DNA of 64,000 nt, taken from assembly GCF_026153455.1 (NCBI RefSeq), contig NZ_CP110629.1:1-64000 (forward strand), given 5' to 3'. The DNA is from Marinimicrobium sp. C6131. GTDB lineage: Bacteria; Pseudomonadota; Gammaproteobacteria; Pseudomonadales; Cellvibrionaceae. The translations under genes were made by a program, and so were the position numbers. Shown here in pieces: positions 39,773-49,030 of this stretch (within the stretch, counting starts at the first letter, position 1; each line of letters begins with the position of its first letter). The notes below the pieces were generated by a model. It was not told the DNA's origin, made no database searches, and saw only the letters and a list, made by a program, of their open reading frames with translations.

Positions 39773-40741
39773 ATGGGTGAATTCGAACTGATCCGCCACT
39801 ACTTCCAACAACACAGCGCCGAGTCCACTCCGGCGTCGGTGTTGCTGGGTGTGGGCGACGATGCCGCCCTGCTGCAACCACCGGCGGGAGAGGTTCTGGC
39901 GGTCTCGGTTGATACCCTGGTGAACGGCGTCCACTTCCCGGACGGTGCGCCCGCCGAGGAAATCGCCCAACGGGCCCTGCGGGTCAATCTCAGCGACCTG
40001 GCCGCCATGGGCGCCAGACCGCTCTGGTTTACCCTGGCGTTGACCCTCCCCGAGGCGTCGGATGATTGGCTACGGGATTTCAGTCGCGGTCTGTTCGATG
40101 TGGCCGAGACCTACGGCATCACCCTGGTCGGGGGCGACACCACCAAGGGGCCCCTGACCATCACCCTCCAGGTGATCGGGTCGGTTCCGCCGGGCCTGGC
40201 GCTGCGCCGCGACGGTGCCAGTGCCGGGGATTATGTGCTGGTCACGCACACCCTCGGGGATTCCGCAGCCGGGCTTGCCTGCCTGCAGGGGCGGCTGGAA
40301 AAACCGGTCAGCGAGGAAGTCAGTACTTACCTGCAGGGTCGCTACTGGCGGCCCAACCCGCGTCTGGACGCCGCCATGCAACTGCTTGGCGTGGCCAGCG
40401 CCGCGTTGGACATTTCCGATGGGCTGGTGGCCGATCTGGGCCACATTTGTGCGGCCAGTGACCTGAGTGCGGAGCTGTTTGTCGAAGAGCTGCCCCTCTC
40501 GCCGGCGCTGCAAAGTGCCGCCAGTCAGGCCCAGGGCTGGCAGTGGGCTCTGACCGGCGGTGATGACTACGAGTTGTGCTTCACCGTGCCGGAGAGTCGG
40601 ATGCCCGAGGTGGGCGCGCTGATCGGCACCGGCGCCCTACAGGCGACCGTGGTGGGTCGCCTCGGAACGGGTAGCGGGGTACACTGCACGCTGCACGGCG
40701 CACCCTACGACTTACCACAGAGCGGTTATAGCCATTTCTGA
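39773..40741 (+). CDS. thiL: Thiamine-monophosphate kinase
   Basis: A 322-residue kinase that forms thiamine diphosphate. The N-terminus GEFELIRHYF and the metal/ATP-binding VGDDAALL, VSVDTLVNGVHF and LRVNLSDLAAMGARP are family blocks; later DISDGLVADLGHI and TGGDDYELCF are also diagnostic. Its stop overlaps the pgpA start by 1 bp. It comes after nusB, as in most gammaproteobacteria. Confidence 0.96.
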   Translation: MGEFELIRHYFQQHSAESTPASVLLGVGDDAALLQPPAGEVLAVSVDTLVNGVHFPDGAPAEEIAQRALRVNLSDLAAMGARPLWFTLALTLPEASDDWLRDFSRGLFDVAETYGITLVGGDTTKGPLTITLQVIGSVPPGLALRRDGASAGDYVLVTHTLGDSAAGLACLQGRLEKPVSEEVSTYLQGRYWRPNPRLDAAMQLLGVASAALDISDGLVADLGHICAASDLSAELFVEELPLSPALQSAASQAQGWQWALTGGDDYELCFTVPESRMPEVGALIGTGALQATVVGRLGTGSGVHCTLHGAPYDLPQSGYSHF

Positions 40742-41226
40742 TGTCCAAACCCGAATACCCCACCGTTGCCACCGTCCTGCGTAATCCGGACCACCTGTTT
40801 GCCTTCGGTTTTGGCAGCGGCCTGCTGCGCCCGGCTTCCGGTACCTTTGGTACGGTGGCGGCCATTCCCATCTTCTGGTTGATTCAGGACCTGTCGGTAC
40901 CCATCTACGCCCTGTGGCTGACGGTCACCTTCGCACTGGGCGTGTACTGGTGCGACCGCAGTTCCAGGGCGCTGGGGGTGCACGATCACGGCGGTATCGT
41001 CTGGGACGAAATGGTTGGTTACTGGCTCACCATGTTCCTGGCGCCGGCTGGCTGGCCGTGGATGTTATTGGGCTTCGTGCTGTTCCGGATTTTCGATGTG
41101 ATCAAACCCTGGCCGATCAACTGGTTGGATCGCCGGGTGCACGGCGGCTTTGGCATCATGATCGATGATGTGCTCGCGGCCGTGTATGCCTGGATCATCC
41201 TGCAGACCGTGGCTTACTTTGTATAG
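40741..41226 (+). CDS. pgpA: Phosphatidylglycerophosphatase A
   Basis: A 161-residue membrane phosphatase that makes phosphatidylglycerol. FGFGSGLLRPASGTFGTVAA and HDHGGIVWDEMVGYWLTM (with the catalytic acids) are family signatures, together with FRIFDVIKPWPINWLDRRVHGGFGIM split over the last third. Several hydrophobic helices are present. The start overlaps thiL. Confidence 0.96.
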   Translation: MSKPEYPTVATVLRNPDHLFAFGFGSGLLRPASGTFGTVAAIPIFWLIQDLSVPIYALWLTVTFALGVYWCDRSSRALGVHDHGGIVWDEMVGYWLTMFLAPAGWPWMLLGFVLFRIFDVIKPWPINWLDRRVHGGFGIMIDDVLAAVYAWIILQTVAYFV

Positions 41227-41265
41227 AATGGCGGGCGTCAGCCCAACCGCTCAAGAGGCAATTGC

Positions 41266-41904
41266 GTGACCATACGCTTCGTAGAATCTTCCAAACTGCC
41301 GACCCCCTGGGGCATGTTTACCATGTATGGCTTTTCCGACGATGGGGCGGATAAAGAGCATCTGGTACTGACGATGGGGGATATCAGCGGCGACGAGCCG
41401 GTACTCGCCCGGGTGCATTCCGAGTGCCTGACCGGCGATGCCCTGTTCAGCATGCGCTGCGACTGCGGTCCCCAGCTTCAGGCCGCGATGCACAAAATTG
41501 CGCTGGAAGGGCGCGGGGTGATTTTCTATTTGCGCCAGGAGGGGCGGGGCATAGGCCTGCTCAACAAAATCCGCGCTTACCACCTGCAGGACTGCGGTGC
41601 CGATACCGTGGAAGCCAATGAGCGCCTGGGGTTCGGTGCCGATATGCGCGATTACAGCATTCTCAAACCCATGCTGGAGCATCTGAAGATCAAGTCACTC
41701 AAACTGATGACCAACAACCCGCGCAAGGTCAAAGCCCTGCGGGAAATGGGCATCACCGTGGCCGAACGCATTTCCCACCAGACCGGGCGCAACCCGCACA
41801 ACGCCCGCTACCTGGAGACCAAGCGCGGCAAACTCGGCCATCTGTTTGAAGAGGGCGACGATAGCTGGACTTCGCAGGAACCACCACCCGAGGAAAACTC
41901 ATGA
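41266..41904 (+). CDS. ribA: GTP cyclohydrolase II
   Basis: A 212-residue enzyme for the first step of riboflavin synthesis. The zinc site is intact: C in VHSECLTGDALF and the CDC of MRCDCGPQLQAA. RQEGRGIGLLNKIRAY and LMTNNPRKVKAL complete the active site. The start is GTG 41266. It supplies the activity missing from the RibBX protein. The stop overlaps dapB by 4 bp. Confidence 0.97.
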   Translation: MTIRFVESSKLPTPWGMFTMYGFSDDGADKEHLVLTMGDISGDEPVLARVHSECLTGDALFSMRCDCGPQLQAAMHKIALEGRGVIFYLRQEGRGIGLLNKIRAYHLQDCGADTVEANERLGFGADMRDYSILKPMLEHLKIKSLKLMTNNPRKVKALREMGITVAERISHQTGRNPHNARYLETKRGKLGHLFEEGDDSWTSQEPPPEENS

Positions 41905-42707
41905 CCATCAAAATCGCCATCAGCGGCGCCTCTGGCCGCATGGGCAAGGCCCTGATCGAAGCCGTCAGCGCCAATGACGACACCCGACTGACCGCCGCCA
42001 TCGAGCGTCCCGAAAGCACCCTGATCGGTGCCGATGCCGGTGAGCTGGCCGGTGTCGGTAGATTGGGCGTCGCCCTCAGCGGTGACCTGTCTGCGGTGCT
42101 TGACCAGTTCGATGTCCTGATTGACTTCAGTGCCCCCGCCGCCACTCTGAACAACGCCAGGCTCTGTGCCGAACACGACAAAGGCCTGGTCATCGGTACC
42201 ACCGGTTTTACCGAAGAGCAGAAAGCCGAACTGGACGTGCGCGCCAAGGACACCGCCCTGTGTATTGCCGCCAACTACAGTACCGGTGTCAACCTGTGCC
42301 TGAAACTGCTCGATATGGCCGCCCGTGTGATGGGGGATGATGTCGATGTGGAAATCTACGAGGCGCACCACCGCCACAAAGTCGACGCGCCTTCGGGCAC
42401 GGCCCTGCGTATGGGCGAAGTCGTCGCCAACGCCCTGGGGCGTGACCTGAGCAAAACCGCCGTTTACGGCCGTGAAGGCCAGACCGGTGCCCGGGATCGG
42501 GATACCATCGGCTTTGCCACCGTGCGCGGCGGCGACGTCGTGGGCGATCATACCGTGATGTTCATGGCCGATGGCGAGCGCGTGGAAATCACCCACAAAG
42601 CCTCCAGCCGCCAGTCCTTTGCCCGCGGCGCCGTGCGTGCGGCACTGTGGTTAGCGGAGCAAAAGCCTGGACTGTATGACATGCAGGACGTGCTGGATCT
42701 GCACTAA
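41901..42707 (+). CDS. dapB: 4-hydroxy-tetrahydrodipicolinate reductase
   Basis: A 268-residue NAD(P)H enzyme of lysine and diaminopimelate synthesis. The N-terminal Rossmann loop is ISGASGRMGKAL; VLIDFSAPAATL, ANYSTGVNLCLKLL, EAHHRHKVDAPSGTAL and FMADGERVEITHKASSR are diagnostic. Its overlap with ribA (ATGA) implies coupling. In pseudomonads dapB usually sits before carA, whereas here carA is 12.8 kb away. Confidence 0.96.
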   Translation: MTIKIAISGASGRMGKALIEAVSANDDTRLTAAIERPESTLIGADAGELAGVGRLGVALSGDLSAVLDQFDVLIDFSAPAATLNNARLCAEHDKGLVIGTTGFTEEQKAELDVRAKDTALCIAANYSTGVNLCLKLLDMAARVMGDDVDVEIYEAHHRHKVDAPSGTALRMGEVVANALGRDLSKTAVYGREGQTGARDRDTIGFATVRGGDVVGDHTVMFMADGERVEITHKASSRQSFARGAVRAALWLAEQKPGLYDMQDVLDLH

Positions 42708-42743
42708 GCTTACGATCATGGACGCGGCGCGCGAGGCCCATCA

Positions 42744-43526
42744 ATGAGTTGCACCCTGCGCATTCTGACGGTGAATACCCACAAGGGCTTCAGCCTGTTC
42801 AATCGGCGGTTCATCCTGCCGGAGCTGCGCGAAGCGGTGCGCTCAGTGGGGGCGGACATCGTCTTTCTGCAGGAGGTGCTCGGAGCTCACGAAGGGTGGT
42901 CTCGCCGACTGGGCCACCGCTGGCCGGATGCCGCCCAGTATGAATTTCTGGCCGATACCATCTGGCAGGACTTTGCTTACGGGCGCAATGCTGTCTACCC
43001 CAAGGGGCACCATGGCAATGCGCTGCTGAGCAAATACCCCATCACCCAGTGGGATAACCACGATATCTCCCTGAATCGGCTCGAGCAGCGCGGCATTCTG
43101 CACTGTACGCTGGATCTGATCACCGAACCCAAGCCGCTGCACGCCATCTGTGTGCACCTGAACCTTCGAGAGCATCATCGCCAGCGCCAACTGCGTCGAC
43201 TGTGTGAACTGGTGAACCGGATACCGGAGGACGAACCGGTGGTCGTCGCGGGTGATTTCAATGACTGGCGTGGCCGCGCGCAGCGCCTGCTGGCCGAGCA
43301 GGCCGGGCTGCGCGAGGTGTTCACCCATGAGTATGGTCGGCCGGCCCGTTCCTTTCCGGCCGCCTGGCCCATGTTGCGCCTCGACCGTATCTATGTGCGC
43401 TCGGCGCGGGGGCATGCCCCTGTGGTATTGCCCCGCAAACCCTGGTCCGGGTTGTCGGATCACAAACCGCTGCTGGCGGAAATCGAGTTAGAGTGGGAGG
43501 ATGGTCACTACAGGACGAGCCCCTGA
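42744..43526 (+). CDS. Endonuclease/exonuclease/phosphatase family protein
   Basis: A 260-residue member of the metal-dependent EEP superfamily (the DNase I/exonuclease III fold). Motifs: TVNTHKGF near the N-terminus, VFLQEVLG (catalytic Glu), ICVHLNLREHHR (His), VVAGDFNDWRG (Asp/Asn) and the final LSDHKPLLAEIEL (His). No signal peptide or membrane segment is seen. The substrate (DNA, phospholipid or inositol phosphate) cannot be told. It starts 37 bp after dapB and may be co-transcribed. Confidence 0.85.
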   Translation: MSCTLRILTVNTHKGFSLFNRRFILPELREAVRSVGADIVFLQEVLGAHEGWSRRLGHRWPDAAQYEFLADTIWQDFAYGRNAVYPKGHHGNALLSKYPITQWDNHDISLNRLEQRGILHCTLDLITEPKPLHAICVHLNLREHHRQRQLRRLCELVNRIPEDEPVVVAGDFNDWRGRAQRLLAEQAGLREVFTHEYGRPARSFPAAWPMLRLDRIYVRSARGHAPVVLPRKPWSGLSDHKPLLAEIELEWEDGHYRTSP

Positions 43527-43579
43527 GGGCAAAAACGTCCGTACTCTGACACCAAATCCTCAAACCAGGGAGTTTCCCC

Positions 43580-44377
43580 ATGTGGCTGCGAGCCGGTTGC
43601 GAAATCCAGTTCGATGAAAGTGAGCCCGCCCCGTTTATTCTGATGCTGCGCCCGCGCAGCGGCCGACGCCAGTGGGTCGCCCGTGAGTCCTACACGCTGA
43701 TCCCCAGTGTGCCAGTGGAAGAGTATACCGACCCCTATGGCAACCTCTGTCAGCGACTGATCTCGCCGCCCGGTAAGTTCGTCATCCGCACCTCAGCCGA
43801 CGTGTTGGCTGATGATACGATTGATGTCGCACCCGGCGCCCCTTTTGTGGAAGTGCAGAATCTGCCCAATGAAGTGCTGACTTATTTGTTGCCCAGTCGG
43901 TACTGCGAGTCGGATCAGTTTATCCTGATGGGACGGGAGATTGTGGGCGATGCGATCCCCGGCTACGACCAGGTGGCGCGCATTGAGCAGTGGATTCGCG
44001 AGCAGTTTGTCTACAACGAGGCAGCCCCGCACTTTCAGCTCTCCGCCGCGGACTTCAACCAGATGAGTGAGGGCGTATGTCGGGACTTTGCGCACTTGGG
44101 GATCGCTCTGTGTCGCGGCCTGTGCATTCCTGCCCGTATGGTGGTGGGCTACCTGCACAGACTCGAACCCATGGATTTTCACGCCTGGTTTGAGGCCTAT
44201 GTGGGTGGGCGCTGGTACACCTTTGACCCCACCCAGCAAGAACCCCGGGGTGGGCGGGTCACCGTAGCCTATGGTCGGGACGCGGCGGATGTCGCCATTT
44301 TCAGCCAGTTTGGGCCGGCCCTCTACCCCACGCGAATGAACGTCCACGTGGAGCAGTTGCCCGGACCACCGGAGTAG
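43580..44377 (+). CDS. Transglutaminase-like family protein
   Basis: A 265-residue protein with a transglutaminase-like core in its second half. The Cys-His-Asp triad is visible: C in SEGVCRDFAHLGIALCR, H in PMDFHAWFEAYVGG and D in RWYTFDPTQQEPRGG. An N-terminal beta domain (about 1-100) is typical of the bacterial transglutaminase family. Such proteins may be peptidases or protein-modifying enzymes; no partner gene indicates which. It is encoded 53 bp after the EEP gene. Confidence 0.85.
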   Translation: MWLRAGCEIQFDESEPAPFILMLRPRSGRRQWVARESYTLIPSVPVEEYTDPYGNLCQRLISPPGKFVIRTSADVLADDTIDVAPGAPFVEVQNLPNEVLTYLLPSRYCESDQFILMGREIVGDAIPGYDQVARIEQWIREQFVYNEAAPHFQLSAADFNQMSEGVCRDFAHLGIALCRGLCIPARMVVGYLHRLEPMDFHAWFEAYVGGRWYTFDPTQQEPRGGRVTVAYGRDAADVAIFSQFGPALYPTRMNVHVEQLPGPPE

Positions 44378-44415
44378 CTCTTCGCAATCGGATGACGCAT
44401 CGTAGAGCCCCCGGT

Positions 44416-44994
44416 TTAACCGAATGGCCGTACGCCGATCAGCAGGCCGTGCAGATAGAATGCGAACACGGCCCAGGCCAGCAGCCCCACCACCCAGGTG
44501 ATGATGTCCCGGGATAAACCACCGACAACCGGCACAGTGCCGTCCACCCGGTCCCGGCGGCGCAAGAGGATGAATGCAGAGACGGCCCAGACCAGAAATC
44601 CGCCAAACAGCAACAGGTCAGCCAGCGTACCATTGCTGATCAGGTGTGCGATCGCCCAGAATTTGGTGCCGAGGACCATGGGGTGGCCCACCCGGGCCTT
44701 GAGCCGGTTGCCCGGGACGTAAGCGGCCACCACCAGGATAAAGGCCGGTAAGGTCAGCAACGCGGCCAGGTGGCGGGTCCAGACCGGCGAGTGCCACAGC
44801 CACAGGGGGTCGGTGCGCGCTTGTCCATAGCCCCAGATGATCAGAATGAACCCCACCAGGGAGACCGCCGTATACAGCAGCTTCCAGGGGGTTTCCCCCA
44901 GCCGGTTGACCATGTGATTGCGCCAGGGGCGGGCCACCAGGCCGATGGAGTGGGTACCGAGGAACAACAGTAAACCGAGAATCAGAGCTTCCAT
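44416..44994 (-). CDS. NnrU-family membrane protein
   Basis: A 192-residue protein with about five or six hydrophobic helices. The N-terminus LILGLLLFLGTHSIGLVARP and the HPMVLGTKFWAIAHLISNGTLADLLLF block are characteristic of the NnrU family, which is related to isoprenylcysteine methyltransferase-like membrane proteins. Some members are linked to nitrite/nitric oxide reduction, but no denitrification gene is near here. It is transcribed away from the MAPEG gene. Confidence 0.85.
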   Translation of the reverse strand: MEALILGLLLFLGTHSIGLVARPWRNHMVNRLGETPWKLLYTAVSLVGFILIIWGYGQARTDPLWLWHSPVWTRHLAALLTLPAFILVVAAYVPGNRLKARVGHPMVLGTKFWAIAHLISNGTLADLLLFGGFLVWAVSAFILLRRRDRVDGTVPVVGGLSRDIITWVVGLLAWAVFAFYLHGLLIGVRPFG

Positions 44995-45048
44995 GAATGC
45001 TACCTTATTGTCTTGCGCTCACAATCAAACTAATCAGAGGATAGCGTA

Positions 45049-45474
45049 ATGCGTGAAGATTACCAGTTGGCGTATATCGGACTTGCGGTAGTACTGATCA
45101 CTCTGCTGGTCCAGATGCTGGTGGCCAGCTCCACCAAGGCGCGTCAACCGGGCGCCATACCGGGAAAGATTGATGAGTCACTCTCTCACCATTCCTTTGT
45201 GTTCCGCGCCCACCGCACCTTCATGAATTCGCTGGAAAACTTACCGCTGTTTTTCGGCACGGTGTTTCTGGCCCTGTTTGCCGGTATGAACGCAACCTGG
45301 CTGGGGGTGGCGGTGTGGGTGTTCGCTCTGGCGCGGATTGCCCACATGGTGCTCTACTACTGGCTGGCCACCGAACGAAATCCCAGCCCGCGCAGTTATT
45401 TTTACCTGATCGCTCTGTTGGCCAACGTGGTTCTGCTGGTCGGGCTGGTGCTTCAACTGGCGAACATGGTCTGA
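45049..45474 (+). CDS. MAPEG-family membrane protein
   Basis: A 141-residue protein with four hydrophobic helices and the MAPEG hallmarks FVFRAHRTFMNSLENLPLFF and ALARIAHMVLYYWL. Family members bind glutathione or eicosanoid-type substrates in eukaryotes; roles in bacteria are mostly unknown. It overlaps the convergent exchanger gene by 22 bp at the 3' end. Confidence 0.87.
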   Translation: MREDYQLAYIGLAVVLITLLVQMLVASSTKARQPGAIPGKIDESLSHHSFVFRAHRTFMNSLENLPLFFGTVFLALFAGMNATWLGVAVWVFALARIAHMVLYYWLATERNPSPRSYFYLIALLANVVLLVGLVLQLANMV

Positions 45475-46424
45475 ACCAGATAGCCGGTATACCCGATATA
45501 GCACAGCAACAGCAGTCCGCCTTCGAGTCGGTTGATACGCCCCTGACGGCGGAAGCCATAGCCGAATACGAACAGGGACAATGTCAGAACGGACATGACA
45601 AGGACATCGCGGCTCAGTACTTCCGGATCGACCACCATGGGGTGAATGGCTCCGGCAATGCCCACCACCGCCAGGGTGTTGAACAGGTTGGAGCCAATCA
45701 CATTGCCCAGCGCCAGGTCGTGTTCGCCCTTGCGCACAGCCACCAGGGATGAGGCCAGTTCGGGCAGCGACGTGCCGACGGCCACAATCGTCAAACCGAT
45801 AATGACATCACTTACACCCAGAGCCTGGGCAATGTCCACCGCCCCCCAGACCAGCAGGCGGGAGCTCGCGACCAGTAACACCAGACCAATAAACAACCAC
45901 ATCAGAGAGCGGGACAGGGGCATGGGGTGAGCCTGCAGCTCCGCGTCCACTTCGCCACCGAGAATATCGCCTTTACCGCGCATACCCTGCCAGATGCTCC
46001 AGCCCATGGTGGCGGCAAACACCAGCAGCAAAATGGTGGCATCCAGGCGGCCAATCTGAAGATCCCATACCAGCCATACGGTAAGGGCGGTGATCAGGGT
46101 GAGGATGGGCAGTTCCTTGCGCAGGATCTGGGAGTGGACGGCAATGGGGCTGATCACAGCCGTCAGGCCGAGAATCAGAGCGATGTTGGTAATGTTGGAG
46201 CCATAGGCGTTGCCCAGCGCGAGTCCCGGACTGCCCTGGCTGGCGGCCAACGCCGAGACCACCATTTCCGGTGCCGAGGTGCCAAAGCCGATGATCACCA
46301 TACCGATCAACAGAGGCGGCATTCCCAGATGGCTGGCGGTGGAGACCGCGCCATCCACAAACCGGTCGGCGCTCCACACCAGAATGATCAGGCCAATAAT
46401 GACGGCGGACAGGGCAATGAGCAT
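45453..46424 (-). CDS. Calcium/sodium antiporter (YrbG/CaCA family)
   Basis: A 323-residue inner-membrane exchanger with about ten helices arranged as two inverted halves. Both alpha repeats are visible: GFGTSAPEMVVSALAASQG...ALGNAYGSNITNIALILG and AVGTSLPELASSLVAVRKG...ALGNVIGSNLFNTLAVVG, each with the cation-binding Glu and Asn. It exports Ca2+ or other cations using Na+ or H+. A 22-bp 3' overlap with the MAPEG gene is unusual but both frames are convincing. Confidence 0.92.
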   Translation of the reverse strand: MLIALSAVIIGLIILVWSADRFVDGAVSTASHLGMPPLLIGMVIIGFGTSAPEMVVSALAASQGSPGLALGNAYGSNITNIALILGLTAVISPIAVHSQILRKELPILTLITALTVWLVWDLQIGRLDATILLLVFAATMGWSIWQGMRGKGDILGGEVDAELQAHPMPLSRSLMWLFIGLVLLVASSRLLVWGAVDIAQALGVSDVIIGLTIVAVGTSLPELASSLVAVRKGEHDLALGNVIGSNLFNTLAVVGIAGAIHPMVVDPEVLSRDVLVMSVLTLSLFVFGYGFRRQGRINRLEGGLLLLCYIGYTGYLVQTMFAS

Positions 46425-46493
46425 GAAGGCTCCTCTCGGGAATCAGAACTAGCAGACGATTGTGGCGGGGCATAATCGAGTGCTCATGGGGCG

Positions 46494-47804
46494 GTGTCAA
46501 GAACCAATTTGCGATCTGGTGTATCGACTTCTACCATAAACGGATGTCAATTCAATTTTGGAGGTGATTTGCAACATTTTCTGGAGCTGTGGCATCAGGC
46601 GGCGCGTACCAGTGTGGGTTTTTTCTGGATGGCGCTGTGGGCCTTCGTCCTGGGCTATGTGATCAGCAGTCTGATTCAGGTGCTGGTTACTCAGCAACGA
46701 ATGCAAAAACTCATGGGTAAGGATGGCCCACGCAGTGTGGCGCTGGGGACATTTTTTGGCTTTCTGTCCAGCTCCTGCAGTTTTTCGGCGCTTTCAACCA
46801 CTCGGGCCCTGTTCAGCAAAGGGGCGGGTCTGGCGCCTTCCCTGGCGTTCATGCTGGCCTCCACGAACCTGGTTGTCGAGCTTGGCATGGTCATCGCCAT
46901 CTTTCTCGGTTGGCAGTTCGTGGTCGGTGAGTATGTCGGCGGTATGCTGCTGATCCTCGTCACCTGGCTGCTGATCCGTATTACTCGCCCGCGCCGTCTT
47001 GAGCGACAGGCGCGCGAAAGGATGAAGCCTCCCGAAGCGCATGATGGCAACACCGGAGATTGGCGGCAGAAAATCCGTAGTGCCGAGGGGTGGCAGCAGA
47101 TCGGCCAGACCTACGTGATGGAATGGCAGATGGTCTGGAAGGATGTGCTGATTGGTTTCACGGTGGCCGGCGTGATATCCGCGATGGTTCCCGAGAGCTT
47201 CTTTCAGGCAATGTTCGTGGGATCGGGAGGGCAGAATGCCGCCAATCCCGGGTTTTTGGCGGTATTGGCGCAGGCTGTCGTTGGTCCGATCGCCGCCTTT
47301 TTCACGTTCATCGGTTCAATGGGCAACATACCCCTGGCGGCGGTACTGTTCAGTCAGGGCGTGAGTTTTGCCGGTGTCATGGCCTTTATTTTTTCCGACC
47401 TGGTGGTGTTGCCGGTGTTGCGGATCAACGCTGCCTACTACGGTTGGAAGATGGCACTCTATATTCTGGCCCTGATGCTGGTGGGCATCGTCAGTGTGGC
47501 ATTGGTGATGCACTATGCGCTGGCGGCGCTGGACCTGTTGCCCAGCCTTGAGGGGCTGAAAACGCCCTCCGAGCGACACTTTTTCCAGGTCAATTATCAA
47601 CTGGTACTGAATCTGGTGTTTATAGCGGTGACAGCTGGGCTGCTGTGGTTTTGGCGGAAAGGCAAACGGGCCGAGGATGGTCATCATCACCATCACCACG
47701 ATCATGGCGGGGCTTCGCTGACGGATCGGGTGTTGCAAGTGCTGTCAGTGCTGGCGATGCTCTGGCTCGCAGGGGGTTGGCTTATCGGGTGGCTACTGCG
47801 GTAA
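46494..47804 (+). CDS. Permease of the DUF318/YraQ (ArsP-like) family
   Basis: About 410-436 residues with eight or more membrane helices in two blocks (FFWMALWAFVLGYVISSLI, FFGFLSSSCSFSALSTTRAL, and AFFTFIGSMGNIPLAAVLF, VMAFIFSDLVVLPVLRI). The SSSCSFSA segment is the conserved cysteine region of this family, which includes arsenical-efflux ArsP. A cytosolic stretch near the end carries a run of six histidines followed by DHGG, a likely metal-binding site. Substrate unknown. The start is uncertain: GTG 46494, or TTG 46569 just after a full GGAGGTGA Shine-Dalgarno (46560-46567), though the spacing there is short. Confidence 0.8.
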   Translation: MSRTNLRSGVSTSTINGCQFNFGGDLQHFLELWHQAARTSVGFFWMALWAFVLGYVISSLIQVLVTQQRMQKLMGKDGPRSVALGTFFGFLSSSCSFSALSTTRALFSKGAGLAPSLAFMLASTNLVVELGMVIAIFLGWQFVVGEYVGGMLLILVTWLLIRITRPRRLERQARERMKPPEAHDGNTGDWRQKIRSAEGWQQIGQTYVMEWQMVWKDVLIGFTVAGVISAMVPESFFQAMFVGSGGQNAANPGFLAVLAQAVVGPIAAFFTFIGSMGNIPLAAVLFSQGVSFAGVMAFIFSDLVVLPVLRINAAYYGWKMALYILALMLVGIVSVALVMHYALAALDLLPSLEGLKTPSERHFFQVNYQLVLNLVFIAVTAGLLWFWRKGKRAEDGHHHHHHDHGGASLTDRVLQVLSVLAMLWLAGGWLIGWLLR

Positions 47805-47831
47805 ACCGCGGTGCCGTTGGCCAGGTCGGGG

Positions 47832-48833
47832 TCACGACATGGCTTCAGCGGCGCTTCGATCACCGGAGACAATCCGGTCTCGCCCAAGGGATTTAGCCCG
47901 GTACAGTGCCTCATCGGCGCGCTCAAACCAATGGTCGACGCTCTCTCCACTTTGGAGAATGGTCGTGCCAAACGAAGCCGTGACCGGTCCGGATGGGCTG
48001 GTGAGGGTTTTGCGCAGCACCGATTGAACATGCTCGACGGCGGCCTGCAGTCCGTTGGGTGTCACCCCGGACATCAGAATCACAAACTCCTCTCCACCGA
48101 AACGGAACAGTTGGTCTGAGCGGCGGGTGTTGAAGGCGAGAATGCCGACAAACTCCACCAGCAGGCGATCCCCCGTGTTGTGGCCATGGGTGTCGTTGAC
48201 GCGTTTGAAATGATCCAGATCCGCCAGCACCAGACCGTATTGGGTGCCGAGGCGCTCATGCTCAGACACCGCCCGGCTCAACGCTTCGTCCAGCGCCCGA
48301 CGGTTGCTGACGCCCGTGAGCGGGTCAAGCCGTGCCAGGTGTTTTAGACGATTGCGTTGATGTTCGCTGCGGCGAGCAAAAACATAGGTACAAGCACAGA
48401 CGACCAGCAAAGTGACAGAGAACGACCACATCTGCTGGCTGGAGCTGAAGGCGCTGCCCTCAATGCTCAACAGCGTCAGCGCCCCGAGCGGCAGAATCGC
48501 GGCAATCAGCGGACGGGTGAGCATGAAACTGCAGATCAGCGCCGGGTAAAGCCAAAACAGGCCCACTTCGCCGGCTGTCAGCGATATGGCGATGGCACCG
48601 CCGGTGCAGGGGAACAGGGCTAAAAAAAGCCCTGTCTGGGCGGTCTGCTGTGTACGCCAGGCGTACACAGTGGCCCCGACGATGGACCCGAGAATCCCCA
48701 GATCAATCAACCCGATCCAGTATTCCCCGCGCAGAAAACGCCAGATGGCAAATGGGGTAATGCCAACAATCGCGCAGGCGTTCATCAGAGTGATGACCGA
48801 GAGATGAAAATCGTTGCGTAGCCGATAAAGCAT
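47832..48833 (-). CDS. Membrane-bound diguanylate cyclase (GGDEF domain)
   Basis: A 333-residue protein: about five or six hydrophobic helices (residues 10-150), then a GGDEF domain (about 170-325). The active site reads GGEEF, preceded by DLDHFKRVNDTHGHNTGD. An inhibitory I-site RxxD (RRSD) lies five residues before GGEEF, so product feedback is expected. It should make cyclic di-GMP at the inner membrane. No recognisable extracellular sensor domain is present, and the neighbours give no target process. Confidence 0.93.
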   Translation of the reverse strand: MLYRLRNDFHLSVITLMNACAIVGITPFAIWRFLRGEYWIGLIDLGILGSIVGATVYAWRTQQTAQTGLFLALFPCTGGAIAISLTAGEVGLFWLYPALICSFMLTRPLIAAILPLGALTLLSIEGSAFSSSQQMWSFSVTLLVVCACTYVFARRSEHQRNRLKHLARLDPLTGVSNRRALDEALSRAVSEHERLGTQYGLVLADLDHFKRVNDTHGHNTGDRLLVEFVGILAFNTRRSDQLFRFGGEEFVILMSGVTPNGLQAAVEHVQSVLRKTLTSPSGPVTASFGTTILQSGESVDHWFERADEALYRAKSLGRDRIVSGDRSAAEAMS

Positions 48834-48989
48834 GACGGTCTCGTGTTGCCCAATTGTGCGTCGTGGCTCGGCGCTGACACTGAGTTCATAGTGCCCCAGC
48901 GAGGTGCGCCCGACAAGTATTTTGGCGCATTAATCGTTATTTTCTTGGCAGGAGCTGCCGGGAGGTCGAGTGGAGGAGATGGGCGGTTG

Positions 48990-49022
48990 CGGTCAGGGCG
49001 ACCACGATAGTGGTCGCCCGTG
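48990..49022. terminator. Hairpin after the minus-strand GH43 gene
   Basis: GGGCGACCAC pairs with GTGGTCGCCC around GATA (about 48995-49018), a perfect 10-bp stem immediately downstream of the minus-strand gene ending at 49031. There is no T-run on either side, so it is probably an mRNA-stabilising 3' end rather than a classical terminator. Confidence 0.5.
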
Positions 49023-49030
49023 TTGGAGGC

